This document shows, one piece after another, positions 25,191 through 33,845 of a stretch of DNA of 64,000 nt. The notes under the pieces were generated by a model, which saw only the letters and a program-made list of their open reading frames with translations, was not told where the DNA came from and made no database searches. Positions within the stretch are counted from its first letter, which is position 1; each line of letters opens with the position of its first letter. The translations under genes and the position numbers were made by a program. Source of the stretch: Postechiella sp039985655 (GTDB taxonomy: Bacteria; Bacteroidota; Bacteroidia; Flavobacteriales; Flavobacteriaceae); NCBI GenBank assembly GCA_039985655.1, contig JBDWSF010000016.1, positions 62,001 to 126,000 on the forward strand. Reading direction: 5' to 3'.

Positions 25191-25231
25191 GTGCCTAAGG
25201 CATATTTAGCAGTTTTCACATAAAAAACCAT

Positions 25232-25308
25232 CCTGCAAGTTTCAAAAACCTTGTAGGTATATTAAAAACACAAAGCAGACCGTCAAGTTTTTTTTGAAAC
25301 CTTGCAGG
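25232..25308. repeat. Palindromic segment between PKD and CHAT genes
   Basis: CCTGCAAG (25232-25239) can pair with CTTGTAGG (25250-25257) or with CTTGCAGG (25301-25308). The segment is a CCTGCAAG-type intergenic palindrome. The alternative pairings could in principle attenuate transcription before the CHAT gene, but no T-run follows. Confidence 0.45.
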
Positions 25309-25317
25309 AAACACAAA

Positions 25318-27855
25318 ATGAAAAAACTTAGTTTTCTTTTCTTCTTTATTAGCACATTAGGATTTTCTCAAAACCTTGAGGAACAAATTTACGTTGCAAC
25401 CGAAACATTTATTTCTAATCCAAACGAAACCACTTTTCTAATTTTAGAAACAAAAGAAGCGACTTTTAAAACGCAAATAAAAACAAAAAACGAGCAACTT
25501 GCATTCATCTTTTTACAAAGTCACAAAGGATATTATTTACACGAACAATCGGAATTAAACAAAGCTATTACAACCTATGAAAACGCTTTAAAACGATTTA
25601 ATGAAAATAAACTTTCAACATTATCGGATTTTGATATTATTGAAAACTGTTTAAAACCTTTAGGGAATTTATATACCAAAACTGATGACTTCACCAATGC
25701 TTTAAATACTATAAATCAGTATATATATTTAGCCGACAAAAACAAAAATAGACCACATTATATTAGCGGACTTATCAATTTATCAACGCTTTATTATACT
25801 CTTGGTGATCATCAATCGGCAATAAAAACGGTTGACGATGCTCTAAAATCTCTGAATATTTCTAAAATTCAAAAAATACATTTAATTGATATTAAAACAG
25901 CAAGTTTAGTTGCTTCATCTGTAAATAATTCAACATTAGCTTCAATAATTGAAAAAGAAGAAAACAACTATACCATAGAACTTAAAAAAGGCAACTTTAA
26001 TAAAGCTTTAACGGCATTCAAAAACTACAAAACGCATGAACTTAAAAGAGTATTAACCGATAGAGAACTATCGCAATTACACATTGAAGAAGGACAAATT
26101 CATTTTCTATTAAATCAATTGGACGAAGCTATAATCAATTTAAAACAAGCCATTAAAATATTGCTTCCAAATTTTAAAACTGATGGTTTACCCAACAAAA
26201 ATGAGCTATACGCAGAAAATAAATTCATTGATATTTTCGATTTATATGCCGAAATAGAAGTAAATTCGGAAAGAGCTTTACAAAGTTTCGATCTTAGTTT
26301 TTACGTAGCTCGTTTATTGCGAGAAAATTGGACCTCGCAAGAAACGAAAACACGAAACGAAATCGAAAATAGAAATAGAAGCGAAAAATGTATTACCATA
26401 CTTTTTGATGCATTCAAACAAACCAAAAACAAGACATTCTTAAATAGAGCATTTCAATATTCTGAAAACCATAAAGCTTCCGTTTTAACAGACATAGCTC
26501 AAAAAAGATTACGTTTACAAAAACACCCTAACGATTCTTTATTAGTAAAAGAATTTGAGCTATTAAAGGAACAAGAACATATAACTAACCTTTTAATAGA
26601 AGAGTCTTTAGCTGCGAATCGATCTTCTAAAATTAATGATTTAAGTGAACAATTAAGTCGTGTCAGTCTTCAACTAAAAGCATTAAATACGATCATTTCT
26701 AAAAAATATTCAAATACTAACAATTCATTCTCTTTAAATGAATTACAACAAAAACTATTAAAAAACAACGCCGTATTAACTGAATATTTTTATGGCAAAA
26801 ACTATTTATATCAGTTTATAATTTCGGATAATGATATCGACTTAAAACAGATGCCTTTAAATGATACTTCTAAAAAAGCAATTACAAAATTTAATCACCT
26901 TTTTGATAATCCTTCTATTATAAATAATAATATAAATAACTATACACAACAAGCGTTTAACATCTATGAATTATTAAACTTTAAATCACTTCAATCTTAT
27001 AAAAATGTTATTATAATACCAGACGGGGTTTTAAATTTCACACCTTTTGAAGCGCTGTTATCAACAAAAACAGAAACGACAACATACTCTAAAATGCCTT
27101 TTGTTATTTTAAACCAAAATATAGCATATAGCACCAATGTTTTTTTCTATTTAAACACTGTAGAATCGAATAAAAAAAACAAAGTATTAGGCGTTTTTCC
27201 TGTTTTTAAAAATACACAACAAACCCTTACCTTTTCTATTAATGAAGCCGAGGTTATTGAAAACGAGATGGCATCTCGTATATTTATGAATGCAGACGCC
27301 AGCAAATCCAATTTCATTAAAAACGCTTCCAATTATAATATCTTACACCTTTCTACACATGCGACTAGTGGCGACTTTGTAAAACCAGCTTCTATATCAT
27401 TTTACGACGATAATTTAACTTTAAACGAACTCTACAGCATCGATTTAAACGCCGATTTAGTCGTTTTAAGCGCCTGCGAAACTGGTATAGGTAAATTACA
27501 TAAAGCAGAAGGAGCCATGAGTGTCGCACGAGGGTTTCAGTTTGCAGGTGCAAAAAACCTCTTGTTTTCTTTATGGCAAATAAACGATTTGTCTACCTCA
27601 AAAATAATGGAGTTCTTTTATGAAAATTATAAATCAACTCAATCAGCTTTTACAGCAAACCACCATTCAAAAATCGCGTATTTACAAAATAAATCTATTA
27701 GTAATGCCAAAAAGTCGCCTTACTACTGGAGTGCCTTTGTCTACTATGGCGAGCTTTCCAACCCCATTCCTAACAATACCTCCTTTTATATTTTCTTTGG
27801 TATATTAATTGCCCTAATTATAGTACTTTTAATATTGAAATTAAAAAAAACATGA
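25318..27855 (+). CDS. TPR-CHAT caspase-like peptidase, exported and membrane-anchored
   Basis: The ATG at 25318 is chosen because it starts a signal peptide (M-K-K-L-S-F-L-F-F-F-I-S-T-L-G-F-S-Q); an in-frame TTG upstream adds only eight odd residues. The 845-residue protein has TPR-type helices at about 70-320, a linker, and a C-terminal CHAT domain at about 500-810. The CHAT dyad is visible: His681 in H-L-S-T-H-A-T and Cys720 in L-S-A-C-E-T-G. A membrane helix at about 820-840 ends in K-L-K-K-T. CHAT domains are clan CD peptidases. Here the catalytic domain should lie in the periplasm. The stop overlaps the start of the next gene. Confidence 0.88.
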   Translation: MKKLSFLFFFISTLGFSQNLEEQIYVATETFISNPNETTFLILETKEATFKTQIKTKNEQLAFIFLQSHKGYYLHEQSELNKAITTYENALKRFNENKLSTLSDFDIIENCLKPLGNLYTKTDDFTNALNTINQYIYLADKNKNRPHYISGLINLSTLYYTLGDHQSAIKTVDDALKSLNISKIQKIHLIDIKTASLVASSVNNSTLASIIEKEENNYTIELKKGNFNKALTAFKNYKTHELKRVLTDRELSQLHIEEGQIHFLLNQLDEAIINLKQAIKILLPNFKTDGLPNKNELYAENKFIDIFDLYAEIEVNSERALQSFDLSFYVARLLRENWTSQETKTRNEIENRNRSEKCITILFDAFKQTKNKTFLNRAFQYSENHKASVLTDIAQKRLRLQKHPNDSLLVKEFELLKEQEHITNLLIEESLAANRSSKINDLSEQLSRVSLQLKALNTIISKKYSNTNNSFSLNELQQKLLKNNAVLTEYFYGKNYLYQFIISDNDIDLKQMPLNDTSKKAITKFNHLFDNPSIINNNINNYTQQAFNIYELLNFKSLQSYKNVIIIPDGVLNFTPFEALLSTKTETTTYSKMPFVILNQNIAYSTNVFFYLNTVESNKKNKVLGVFPVFKNTQQTLTFSINEAEVIENEMASRIFMNADASKSNFIKNASNYNILHLSTHATSGDFVKPASISFYDDNLTLNELYSIDLNADLVVLSACETGIGKLHKAEGAMSVARGFQFAGAKNLLFSLWQINDLSTSKIMEFFYENYKSTQSAFTANHHSKIAYLQNKSISNAKKSPYYWSAFVYYGELSNPIPNNTSFYIFFGILIALIIVLLILKLKKT

Positions 27856-28295
27856 CGGAAACACTTCAAGATTTTCTTCTAAACAAAGGGTACACGAAAG
27901 TGAAACTTCGTTTAACAAAAACAAATCATTTCGAAATAAAAGCGACTATAAATGGTAAGAAAGGATTATTTATTTTAGATACTGGAGCTTCTAGTTCGTG
28001 CGTTGGTTTTGAAGCGATTGAAAGATTCAAATTAAACGCCAAAGATTCCCTAATTAAAGCTGCAGGTGCTGGAGCGACAGATATGGAAACCAAAATGGCT
28101 AAAAAGAATAAAGTAAAAATCGGAAAATGGAGTCATAATAAAATCGTTTTAGTATTATTTAACTTAACACATGTTAATACAGCCTTAATTAATCACAATT
28201 CAAGGCCTGTAGATGGTATTATTGGCGCCGACATCTTAAAAAAAGCTAAAGGAATTATAGATTACGAAAAGAAATATCTATATTTAAAATTATAA
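27852..28295 (+). CDS. Retropepsin-like aspartic protease
   Basis: The 147-residue protein carries the aspartic protease signature F-I-L-D-T-G-A-S-S-S (Asp43) and a second conserved segment V-D-G-I-I-G-A-D-I-L near residue 120. It fits the single-domain, dimer-forming retropepsin-like family. There is no signal peptide, so it probably acts in the cytoplasm. The ATG overlaps the CHAT stop codon (ATGA), indicating translational coupling with the CHAT peptidase. A regulatory proteolysis role is inferred from context only. Confidence 0.85.
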   Translation: MTETLQDFLLNKGYTKVKLRLTKTNHFEIKATINGKKGLFILDTGASSSCVGFEAIERFKLNAKDSLIKAAGAGATDMETKMAKKNKVKIGKWSHNKIVLVLFNLTHVNTALINHNSRPVDGIIGADILKKAKGIIDYEKKYLYLKL

Positions 28296-28328
28296 GTTAA
28301 TAGCAAAATTAATTCTCTCTACTTTTAA

Positions 28329-28961
28329 ATGAACACATCTATAGTTATAGCTGATGACCACCCGCTTATGCTTCGCGGCTTAACCGATTTTTTAACATCT
28401 AAAGGGTTTAATATAGTTGGTAGTGCTAAAGATGGAAATTCAGCATATAACCTAATTGTTAAGCTAAAGCCAGATATTGCCATTCTAGATATAAGAATGC
28501 CACACAGAACAGGTTTAGAAATTGCCGAATCTGTAATGAAAAACAATTTAAAAACAAAGGTTATTATTATAACGTTTGATAAAGAAAAAGAATTGTTTAA
28601 TAAGGCAAAGGCGTTTAATGTTTATGGTTACATTTTAAAAGAATTTGCTGTTGAAGAAATTGAAACTTGTATTGAACATGCTATAAACAACAAACCATAC
28701 TTTAGCGAAGAAATAGCATCGTATTTAAACGCGAGTAATTTAGATAACAAACCTGAATCTTTAGATTTATTGACCAGGTCTGAACTAAAAATCGTAAAAC
28801 TAATAGCCCAAAACAAAACGAGTCAAGAAATAGCTAAAGAACTATCTATCTCAATAAAAACAGTACATAAACATAGAAGTCATATTGTCTCTAAACTACA
28901 ACTAGACAATAAACCTGCTTCGCTTTCTATTTGGGCAAACGTAAACAAAAACCATTTTTAA
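28329..28961 (+). CDS. NarL/LuxR-family response regulator
   Basis: The 210-residue protein has an N-terminal receiver domain (residues 1-120) with acidic pocket D9-D10, phospho-acceptor Asp54 (A-I-L-D-I-R-M-P) and the conserved Lys in Y-I-L-K-E. A C-terminal LuxR helix-turn-helix follows at about 145-205 (S-E-L-K-I-V-K-L-I-A-Q-N-K-T-S-Q-E-I-A). It is 33 bases downstream of the retropepsin gene and probably the last protein gene of the CHAT operon. No histidine kinase is adjacent. Two dyads just after the gene are candidate binding sites. Confidence 0.93.
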   Translation: MNTSIVIADDHPLMLRGLTDFLTSKGFNIVGSAKDGNSAYNLIVKLKPDIAILDIRMPHRTGLEIAESVMKNNLKTKVIIITFDKEKELFNKAKAFNVYGYILKEFAVEEIETCIEHAINNKPYFSEEIASYLNASNLDNKPESLDLLTRSELKIVKLIAQNKTSQEIAKELSISIKTVHKHRSHIVSKLQLDNKPASLSIWANVNKNHF

Positions 28962-28962
28962 A

Positions 28963-28984
28963 AAATATGTAAAAGCACGTATTT
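28963..28984. promoter_or_regulatory. Candidate regulator dyad A (AAATATG-N8-CGTATTT)
   Basis: The site begins 2 bases after the response-regulator stop codon. Its centre is about 40 bases before the presumed start of the first small-RNA unit. An equivalent dyad with the same 8-base spacer precedes the second unit. Confidence 0.6.
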
Positions 28985-29012
28985 TTCTACAGATTAAATA
29001 CTATAATTTTAC

Positions 29013-29085
29013 AGAGCTATTAATTAGTTCTTAGGGAGAATTATTGAAGGCTCTAGATTGTAATAATCTAGAGCCTTCTTATTTC
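29013..29085 (+). ncRNA. Candidate small RNA A
   Basis: The unit starts GAGCTATTAATTAG, contains a small hairpin around TTCTTAGGGAGAA, and ends in a 13-bp perfect hairpin (AAGGCTCTAGATT/AATCTAGAGCCTT) followed by CTTATTT. A -7-like element TAATTTTA lies at 29004-29011. It has no open frame. Its sequence and structure are matched by unit B at 29168. Confidence 0.65.
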
Positions 29086-29116
29086 AATTCCTTTAATAAA
29101 ATCATTTCTCATTTAA

Positions 29117-29138
29117 AAATACGCACTAGTACGTATTT
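29117..29138. promoter_or_regulatory. Candidate regulator dyad B (AAATACG-N8-CGTATTT)
   Basis: A perfect 7-base inverted repeat with an 8-base spacer, centred about 41 bases before the presumed start of unit B. It is the counterpart of dyad A. Confidence 0.6.
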
Positions 29139-29167
29139 CATCTTCTAATATTCTATTATATATTTAC

Positions 29168-29234
29168 CGAGCTATTAGTTAATTCTTAGGGAGAATTAAG
29201 AAGACTCTGTATTGTAATGATACAGGGTCTTCAT
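29168..29234 (+). ncRNA. Candidate small RNA B or structured leader
   Basis: The unit begins GAGCTATTAGTTAATTC, keeps the CTTAGGGAGAATTA core of unit A, and ends in hairpin AAGACTCTGTAT/ATACAGGGTCTT with the same TGTAAT loop. Stem bases differ from unit A in compensating pairs. A -7-like TATATTTA is at 29159-29166. The T-run after the hairpin is weaker than in A, and a small membrane-peptide frame follows at 29256, so it may be the leader of that gene. Confidence 0.6.
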
Positions 29235-29255
29235 CAATACAAACAGATCTATATC

Positions 29256-29381
29256 ATGAAAAAGAATATCTTAGGTCAAATGGAAAAAAGAAACGAAATA
29301 CTGGACAAGTGTTTTAAAATTGGATTAATCATTTTAGTTCTCTCCATTGTATCAATAAATATTATTGTTAACTTTTTTTAG
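29256..29381 (+). CDS. 41-residue single-helix membrane peptide
   Basis: The frame encodes a polar start (M-K-K-N-I-L-G-Q-M-E-K-R-N-E-I) and a hydrophobic helix of about 20 residues (I-G-L-I-I-L-V-L-S-I-V-S-I-N-I-I-V), ending F-F. It resembles in design the small membrane peptide at 23089. It lies 22 bases after the hairpin of unit B and may be expressed from that unit's promoter. Met9 is an alternative start. Function unknown. Confidence 0.5.
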   Translation: MKKNILGQMEKRNEILDKCFKIGLIILVLSIVSINIIVNFF

Positions 29382-29495
29382 TTTACGGCATCGAACTCAA
29401 GAAACTCACTTCAACCCGAATACTCGACATTATCTCTGTTAAGCCTAAATATAAGCAGTTTAGCTAAAATATTTTCTCAATCTTTAGTTCTTACA
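29382..29495. other. Gene-free stretch before the third candidate small RNA
   Basis: I see no frame, repeat pair or tRNA-like fold here. The segment ATCGAACTCAAG at 29390-29401 resembles the end of the MITE-like element, but the rest of that element is absent. Confidence 0.4.
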
Positions 29496-29503
29496 TATCT
29501 TTG
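29496..29503 (+). promoter_or_regulatory. Promoter -7 element of candidate small RNA C
   Basis: TATCTTTG is an exact TAnnTTTG match placed shortly before a short non-coding stretch that ends in a terminator. Confidence 0.45.
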
Positions 29504-29509
29504 AAGAAC

Positions 29510-29577
29510 CATAACATAAGTAGGTTAAGTTTATGGTAGATTTGGGGCAAAAAGGTGAACAGATGTTCACCTTTTTC
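29510..29577 (+). ncRNA. Candidate small RNA C
   Basis: A short transcript can be predicted from the -7 element TATCTTTG to the terminator AAAAAGGTGAACAGATGTTCACC plus T-run (29549-29577). It has no significant open frame. A G-rich segment TTTGGGGCAA lies just before the terminator. Unlike units A and B, it has no AAATAYG-N8-CGTATTT dyad. Confidence 0.45.
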
Positions 29578-29645
29578 ATTTTCCAAACTTTCCGAATTTG
29601 AAATATTCTTTATTATGGAATACACTTCTAATACTTTATGAAAAC

Positions 29646-29680
29646 AAAAAACCTGAATACTAAAATTAGCACTCAGGTTT
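29646..29680 (-). terminator. Terminator of the odhA-odhB genes
   Basis: AAAACCTGA and TCAGGTTT form a stem 25 bases beyond the odhB stop, with a T-run on the minus strand. Confidence 0.7.
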
Positions 29681-29704
29681 AATTATGATTTGATTCTAAG
29701 CTTA

Positions 29705-30913
29705 TTAAAGCTCTAAAGCCTTTTTAACATCATTATTCATTAACAACTCAATTGGATTTTCTAGGGCTTCTTTAACAGCGACTAAGAAACCTACACTTTC
29801 TTTACCATCAATAATTCTATGATCGTAAGACAAGGCAACGTACATTATTGGAAGAATAACAACTTCTCCATTAACTGCCATTGGCCGCTCAACAATATTG
29901 TGCATTCCTAAAATTCCACTTTGTGGTGGATTAATAATTGGTGTAGATAACATACTACCAAATACACCTCCGTTTGTAATGGTGAATGTTCCTCCAGTCA
30001 TTTCATCAACAGTAATTTGCCCATCTCTTGCTCGAAGTGCTAAACGTTTTACTTCAGCTTCTACACCTCTAAAACTTAAATTTTCAGCATTTCTAATTAC
30101 AGGAACCATAAGTCCTTTTGGTCCAGAAACAGCAATACTAATATCACAGAAATCATAAGAAAGCATTTCTTTACCATCCATCATCGAATTTACAGCTGGA
30201 TACATTTCTAACGCTCTAACAATTGCTAGAGTAAAGAAACTCATAAACCCTAAACCAACACCATGTTTTGCTTTAAAGGTTTCTTTATATTCTTTACGTA
30301 ATGCAAATATTGGAGACATATCTACTTCGTTAAACGTCGTTAACATAGCAGTCGTATTTTTAACTTCGACTAAACGTTCTGCGACTTTACGACGTAACAT
30401 AGACATTTTACTTCTTGAAGTCCCTCGGTTACCACCTGTTGGCGTTCCCATAGAAGGTACAGCTTTTACAGCATCTTCTTTAGTAACTCGACCTGCTTTA
30501 CCTGTTCCAGAAATACTTGAAGCGTCCATTCCTTTTTCTGCTAAAATCTTTTTAGCTGCAGGACTTGCACTACCAGAAGCATATGTTTTAGCTTCTACAA
30601 CAGCTGCTTTTGGAGTTTCTGCCTTAGGCGTTTCTACTTTTGCTTCGGCTTTAGGTGCATCACCTTCAGGTTTTGCAGCACTTGTATCAATATCACAAAC
30701 CACTGCTCCAACGGCAACAGCATCACCTTCTTCCGCTTTAAGCGTAATAATTCCGCTAGCTTCTGCTGGTAATTCTAAAGTTGCTTTATCGCTATCAACC
30801 TCAGCAATAGCCTGATCCTTTTCAACATAATCTCCATCTTCAACTAACCATGTTGCTATTTCTACTTCTGTAATAGACTCGCCTGGTGAAGGCACTTTCA
30901 TTTCTAAAATCAT
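29705..30913 (-). CDS. odhB: 2-oxoglutarate dehydrogenase E2 (dihydrolipoyl succinyltransferase)
   Basis: E2 transfers the succinyl group from E1 to CoA in the TCA cycle. The 402-residue product has a lipoyl domain at 1-77 with the lipoylated Lys43 (V-D-S-D-K-A-T-L-E), an Ala/Pro/Lys-rich linker, an E3-binding domain at about 115-155, and the catalytic domain ending with the active-site His365 and Asp369 (S-Y-D-H-R-I-I-D-G). It is downstream of E1 (gap 39 bases), forming the usual odhA-odhB pair. E3 is not in the window. Confidence 0.96.
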   Translation of the reverse strand: MILEMKVPSPGESITEVEIATWLVEDGDYVEKDQAIAEVDSDKATLELPAEASGIITLKAEEGDAVAVGAVVCDIDTSAAKPEGDAPKAEAKVETPKAETPKAAVVEAKTYASGSASPAAKKILAEKGMDASSISGTGKAGRVTKEDAVKAVPSMGTPTGGNRGTSRSKMSMLRRKVAERLVEVKNTTAMLTTFNEVDMSPIFALRKEYKETFKAKHGVGLGFMSFFTLAIVRALEMYPAVNSMMDGKEMLSYDFCDISIAVSGPKGLMVPVIRNAENLSFRGVEAEVKRLALRARDGQITVDEMTGGTFTITNGGVFGSMLSTPIINPPQSGILGMHNIVERPMAVNGEVVILPIMYVALSYDHRIIDGKESVGFLVAVKEALENPIELLMNNDVKKALEL

Positions 30914-30952
30914 TTTTATAATTTTATATGTATTCTTACTAAACGTTCTTAT

Positions 30953-33688
30953 TTATGCAAAAACGGCATCAATTACTTTTTGCTGTCTTCTTTTATCTCT
31001 TGTACTAGACCCCGGTGCTGGCACCGAACTGTATGGTCTAGACATCACTTCTAACTTAACAACATCCATACGTTGTGCCATATGGCTCCAAGCCCCCATA
31101 TTCTTAGGTTCTTCTTGTGCCCATATATGATTTTCAACATTAGGGTAACGATTTATTACCTCCTGAATTTTATCTAAATGTAATGGGAATAATTGTTCTA
31201 TTCTGACTAGTGCTACATGATCTTTACCCGATTTTTCTCTTTCGGCTAACAAATCATAATAGAATTTACCGGTACAGAATACTAATTTCTTAACTGTTTC
31301 TGGATTTATAGTATCATCAATAACTTCTTCAAACTGTCCGTCTGACAAATCACTTATAGATGAAACGGCTTTAGGATGACGTAATAAACTTTTTGGTGTA
31401 AATACAATTAAAGGTTTTCTAAAATCACGTTTCATTTGACGACGTAACAGATGAAAAATACTTGCCGGCGTCGAACAATCTGCTACAATCATATTATCAT
31501 TTCCACATAACTGTAAGTAACGTTCCATTCTTGCAGATGAATGCTCAGAACCTTGTCCTTCGTATCCATGAGGTAATAAAACAACGATACCGTTTTGCGA
31601 TTTCCATTTGTCTTCGGCTGCCGATAAATACTGATCGAATATAATTTGTGCACCGTTACTAAAATCTCCAAATTGTGCTTCCCAAATGGTTAATGTATTA
31701 GGGTTTGCCATGGCATAACCATAATCGAAACCTAACACACCATATTCTGATAAAAATGAATTATAAATAAACATTTCACCTTTACTCTTTGGGTTTGTAT
31801 TTAATAAATTAATCCGTTCTTCCGATATTTCGTCTCTTAAAATAGCATGACGATGACTAAACGTACCACGTTCTACATCTTGCCCAGAAATACGAACATT
31901 AAAACCTTCTTCAAGTAAACTTCCGTAAGCCAAAGTTTCTGCCATACCCCAATCTAAGGTATCGGTTTCGAAAACCATTTTTTCACGTCCTGCTAAAATT
32001 CGCTCGGCTTTACGTAAAAACTTAACACCGTCTGGAACAGTAGAAACCACTTTCGAAATAGCTTCTAATTTATCTTTTGGATAGACCGTATCTGCAGGTT
32101 TAAGCATAGAATCTAGACCCTGACGTGTAAAATCTGTCCAACGTTCTTGCATAAACTCTCTAACCTTAGAAGATTCTGCTTCCTTAGATTTTGTGTATTC
32201 ACGTTCAAGCATCCCTTTAAAATCGGTAACAATTTTTTCTGAATATGCTTTATCAATCGTATTTTCTGCAATTAACTTATCTATATATATTTTAAAAGGA
32301 TTATTATGTTTTGATATTTCCTTATATAATTTTGGTTGCGTAAAACGAGGTTCATCTCCTTCGTTATGTCCATATTTACGGTACCCTAATAAATCGATAT
32401 AAACATCTTTCTTAAAACGCATTCTATAGTCCAAGGCCATTTCTACAGCGTGTACAACTGCTTCGGCATCATCCGCATTTACGTGTAATACTGGCGATAA
32501 AGTTACTTTTGCAACATCTGTACAATATGTACTAGAACGCGCATCTAAATAATTGGTTGTAAACCCTATTTGGTTATTTACAACAATATGAATCGTTCCT
32601 CCTGTTTTATATCCATTTAATTGACTCATTTGAGCCACTTCATAAGCAATCCCTTGACCAGCGATAGCAGCATCTCCATGCACTAAAATTGGAAGTATCT
32701 TAGAATCATCACCATCATAATCATTATCAATCTTTGCCCTAGTTATACCTTCGGCAACTGGTGCAACGGTTTCTAAGTGTGATGGATTTGGAACCAAATT
32801 CATCTTAATTTTTTTCCCGTTTTGGTATGTTTTATCTAAGGTTAAACCTAAATGATATTTTACATCACCATCAATATCTTCATCTTCGAAATCTTTACCA
32901 TCAAACTCGCTTAAAAGTTCGTGCATTGGTTTTCTAAAGACATTAACCAAGGTACTTAAACGACCTCGATGTGCCATACCTAAAACACACTCTTTTACAC
33001 CATATTTTTCAACAGCATAAAACATTACGTTACTAATAGCTGGAATTAAAGATTCTCCACCTTCTAAAGAAAAACGTTTTTGCCCTACATATTTTGTTTG
33101 CAAAAAACTCTCGAAAGTAACTGCTTGATTTAATTTAGAAAGAATATATTTTTTTGTTTCAGCAGAAAACGATGGTTGATTATCATTTATATTAAGTTTC
33201 CCTTGCCACCATGCAATAACTTCTGGATTACGCAAATACATGTACTCCATACCAATAGAGCTACAATAAATACGCTCTAAATGTTCTATAATAACACCTA
33301 AAGGTTTGGCACCAATACCTAGAACTTCGCCTGCTTTAAATACAGTATTTAAATCGCTTTGCGCAAGACCGAAATTTTCTATTGCTAATGTTGGCGAATA
33401 GGTTCTTCTGTCTCTTACCGGATTTGTTTTGGTAAATAAATGCCCGCGCACTCTATAACCATCAATAAGTTTTATTACTTGAAATTCCTTTTGTACTTGT
33501 TCAGGAATTTGAGTTGAAACACCTTCAATACTATCTGTATCTAATCCGCTTTCTTCACTTCCAAAATCATAACCTTGAAAAAAGGCTCTCCAACTTGGCT
33601 CTACAGTATCGGGGTTTTCTAGATATTGATCGTATAAGTCAGCAAAATGTGCTGTATGTGCTGCGTTTAAAAAGGAAAATTTATCCAT
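30953..33688 (-). CDS. odhA: 2-oxoglutarate dehydrogenase E1 component
   Basis: This thiamine-diphosphate enzyme decarboxylates 2-oxoglutarate. The 911-residue product has the family's short N-terminal E2-contact segment (F-L-N-A-A-H-T-A-H-F-A-D-L-Y-D-Q-Y) and the H-R-G-R-L motif in G-M-A-H-R-G-R-L-S-T-L near residue 240. The thiamine-binding G-D-A region is at G-D-A-A-I-A-G-Q-G, and the C-terminal transketolase-like region contains F-S-H-R-H-A and S-S-A-R-M-E-R-Y-L-Q. Length is normal for the family. It is the promoter-proximal gene of the pair with odhB and divergent from 33846. Confidence 0.96.
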   Translation of the reverse strand: MDKFSFLNAAHTAHFADLYDQYLENPDTVEPSWRAFFQGYDFGSEESGLDTDSIEGVSTQIPEQVQKEFQVIKLIDGYRVRGHLFTKTNPVRDRRTYSPTLAIENFGLAQSDLNTVFKAGEVLGIGAKPLGVIIEHLERIYCSSIGMEYMYLRNPEVIAWWQGKLNINDNQPSFSAETKKYILSKLNQAVTFESFLQTKYVGQKRFSLEGGESLIPAISNVMFYAVEKYGVKECVLGMAHRGRLSTLVNVFRKPMHELLSEFDGKDFEDEDIDGDVKYHLGLTLDKTYQNGKKIKMNLVPNPSHLETVAPVAEGITRAKIDNDYDGDDSKILPILVHGDAAIAGQGIAYEVAQMSQLNGYKTGGTIHIVVNNQIGFTTNYLDARSSTYCTDVAKVTLSPVLHVNADDAEAVVHAVEMALDYRMRFKKDVYIDLLGYRKYGHNEGDEPRFTQPKLYKEISKHNNPFKIYIDKLIAENTIDKAYSEKIVTDFKGMLEREYTKSKEAESSKVREFMQERWTDFTRQGLDSMLKPADTVYPKDKLEAISKVVSTVPDGVKFLRKAERILAGREKMVFETDTLDWGMAETLAYGSLLEEGFNVRISGQDVERGTFSHRHAILRDEISEERINLLNTNPKSKGEMFIYNSFLSEYGVLGFDYGYAMANPNTLTIWEAQFGDFSNGAQIIFDQYLSAAEDKWKSQNGIVVLLPHGYEGQGSEHSSARMERYLQLCGNDNMIVADCSTPASIFHLLRRQMKRDFRKPLIVFTPKSLLRHPKAVSSISDLSDGQFEEVIDDTINPETVKKLVFCTGKFYYDLLAEREKSGKDHVALVRIEQLFPLHLDKIQEVINRYPNVENHIWAQEEPKNMGAWSHMAQRMDVVKLEVMSRPYSSVPAPGSSTRDKRRQQKVIDAVFA

Positions 33689-33845
33689 TATTACTTTTAT
33701 ACTATATCGATTTAGTCAAAATATTTCCCAAAAATACAACTTTTACCAAAATTAGATGTTTGTTTTGTTATATTTATAAGCTTATGAACCCCTTTTGAAT
33801 AATAAGTGGTTTTTTATGTTAAATTTTTAAAAGTTTCTAATTTCT

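Noticed and set aside
29389..29402. Third copy of the MITE-like element
   Set aside because: Only about a dozen bases resemble its terminal repeat; the body and the second end are missing.
31141..31170. A further GGGTAAC sequence as an ECF promoter
   Set aside because: It lies inside odhA coding sequence, and no KATATAA follows after 17 bases.
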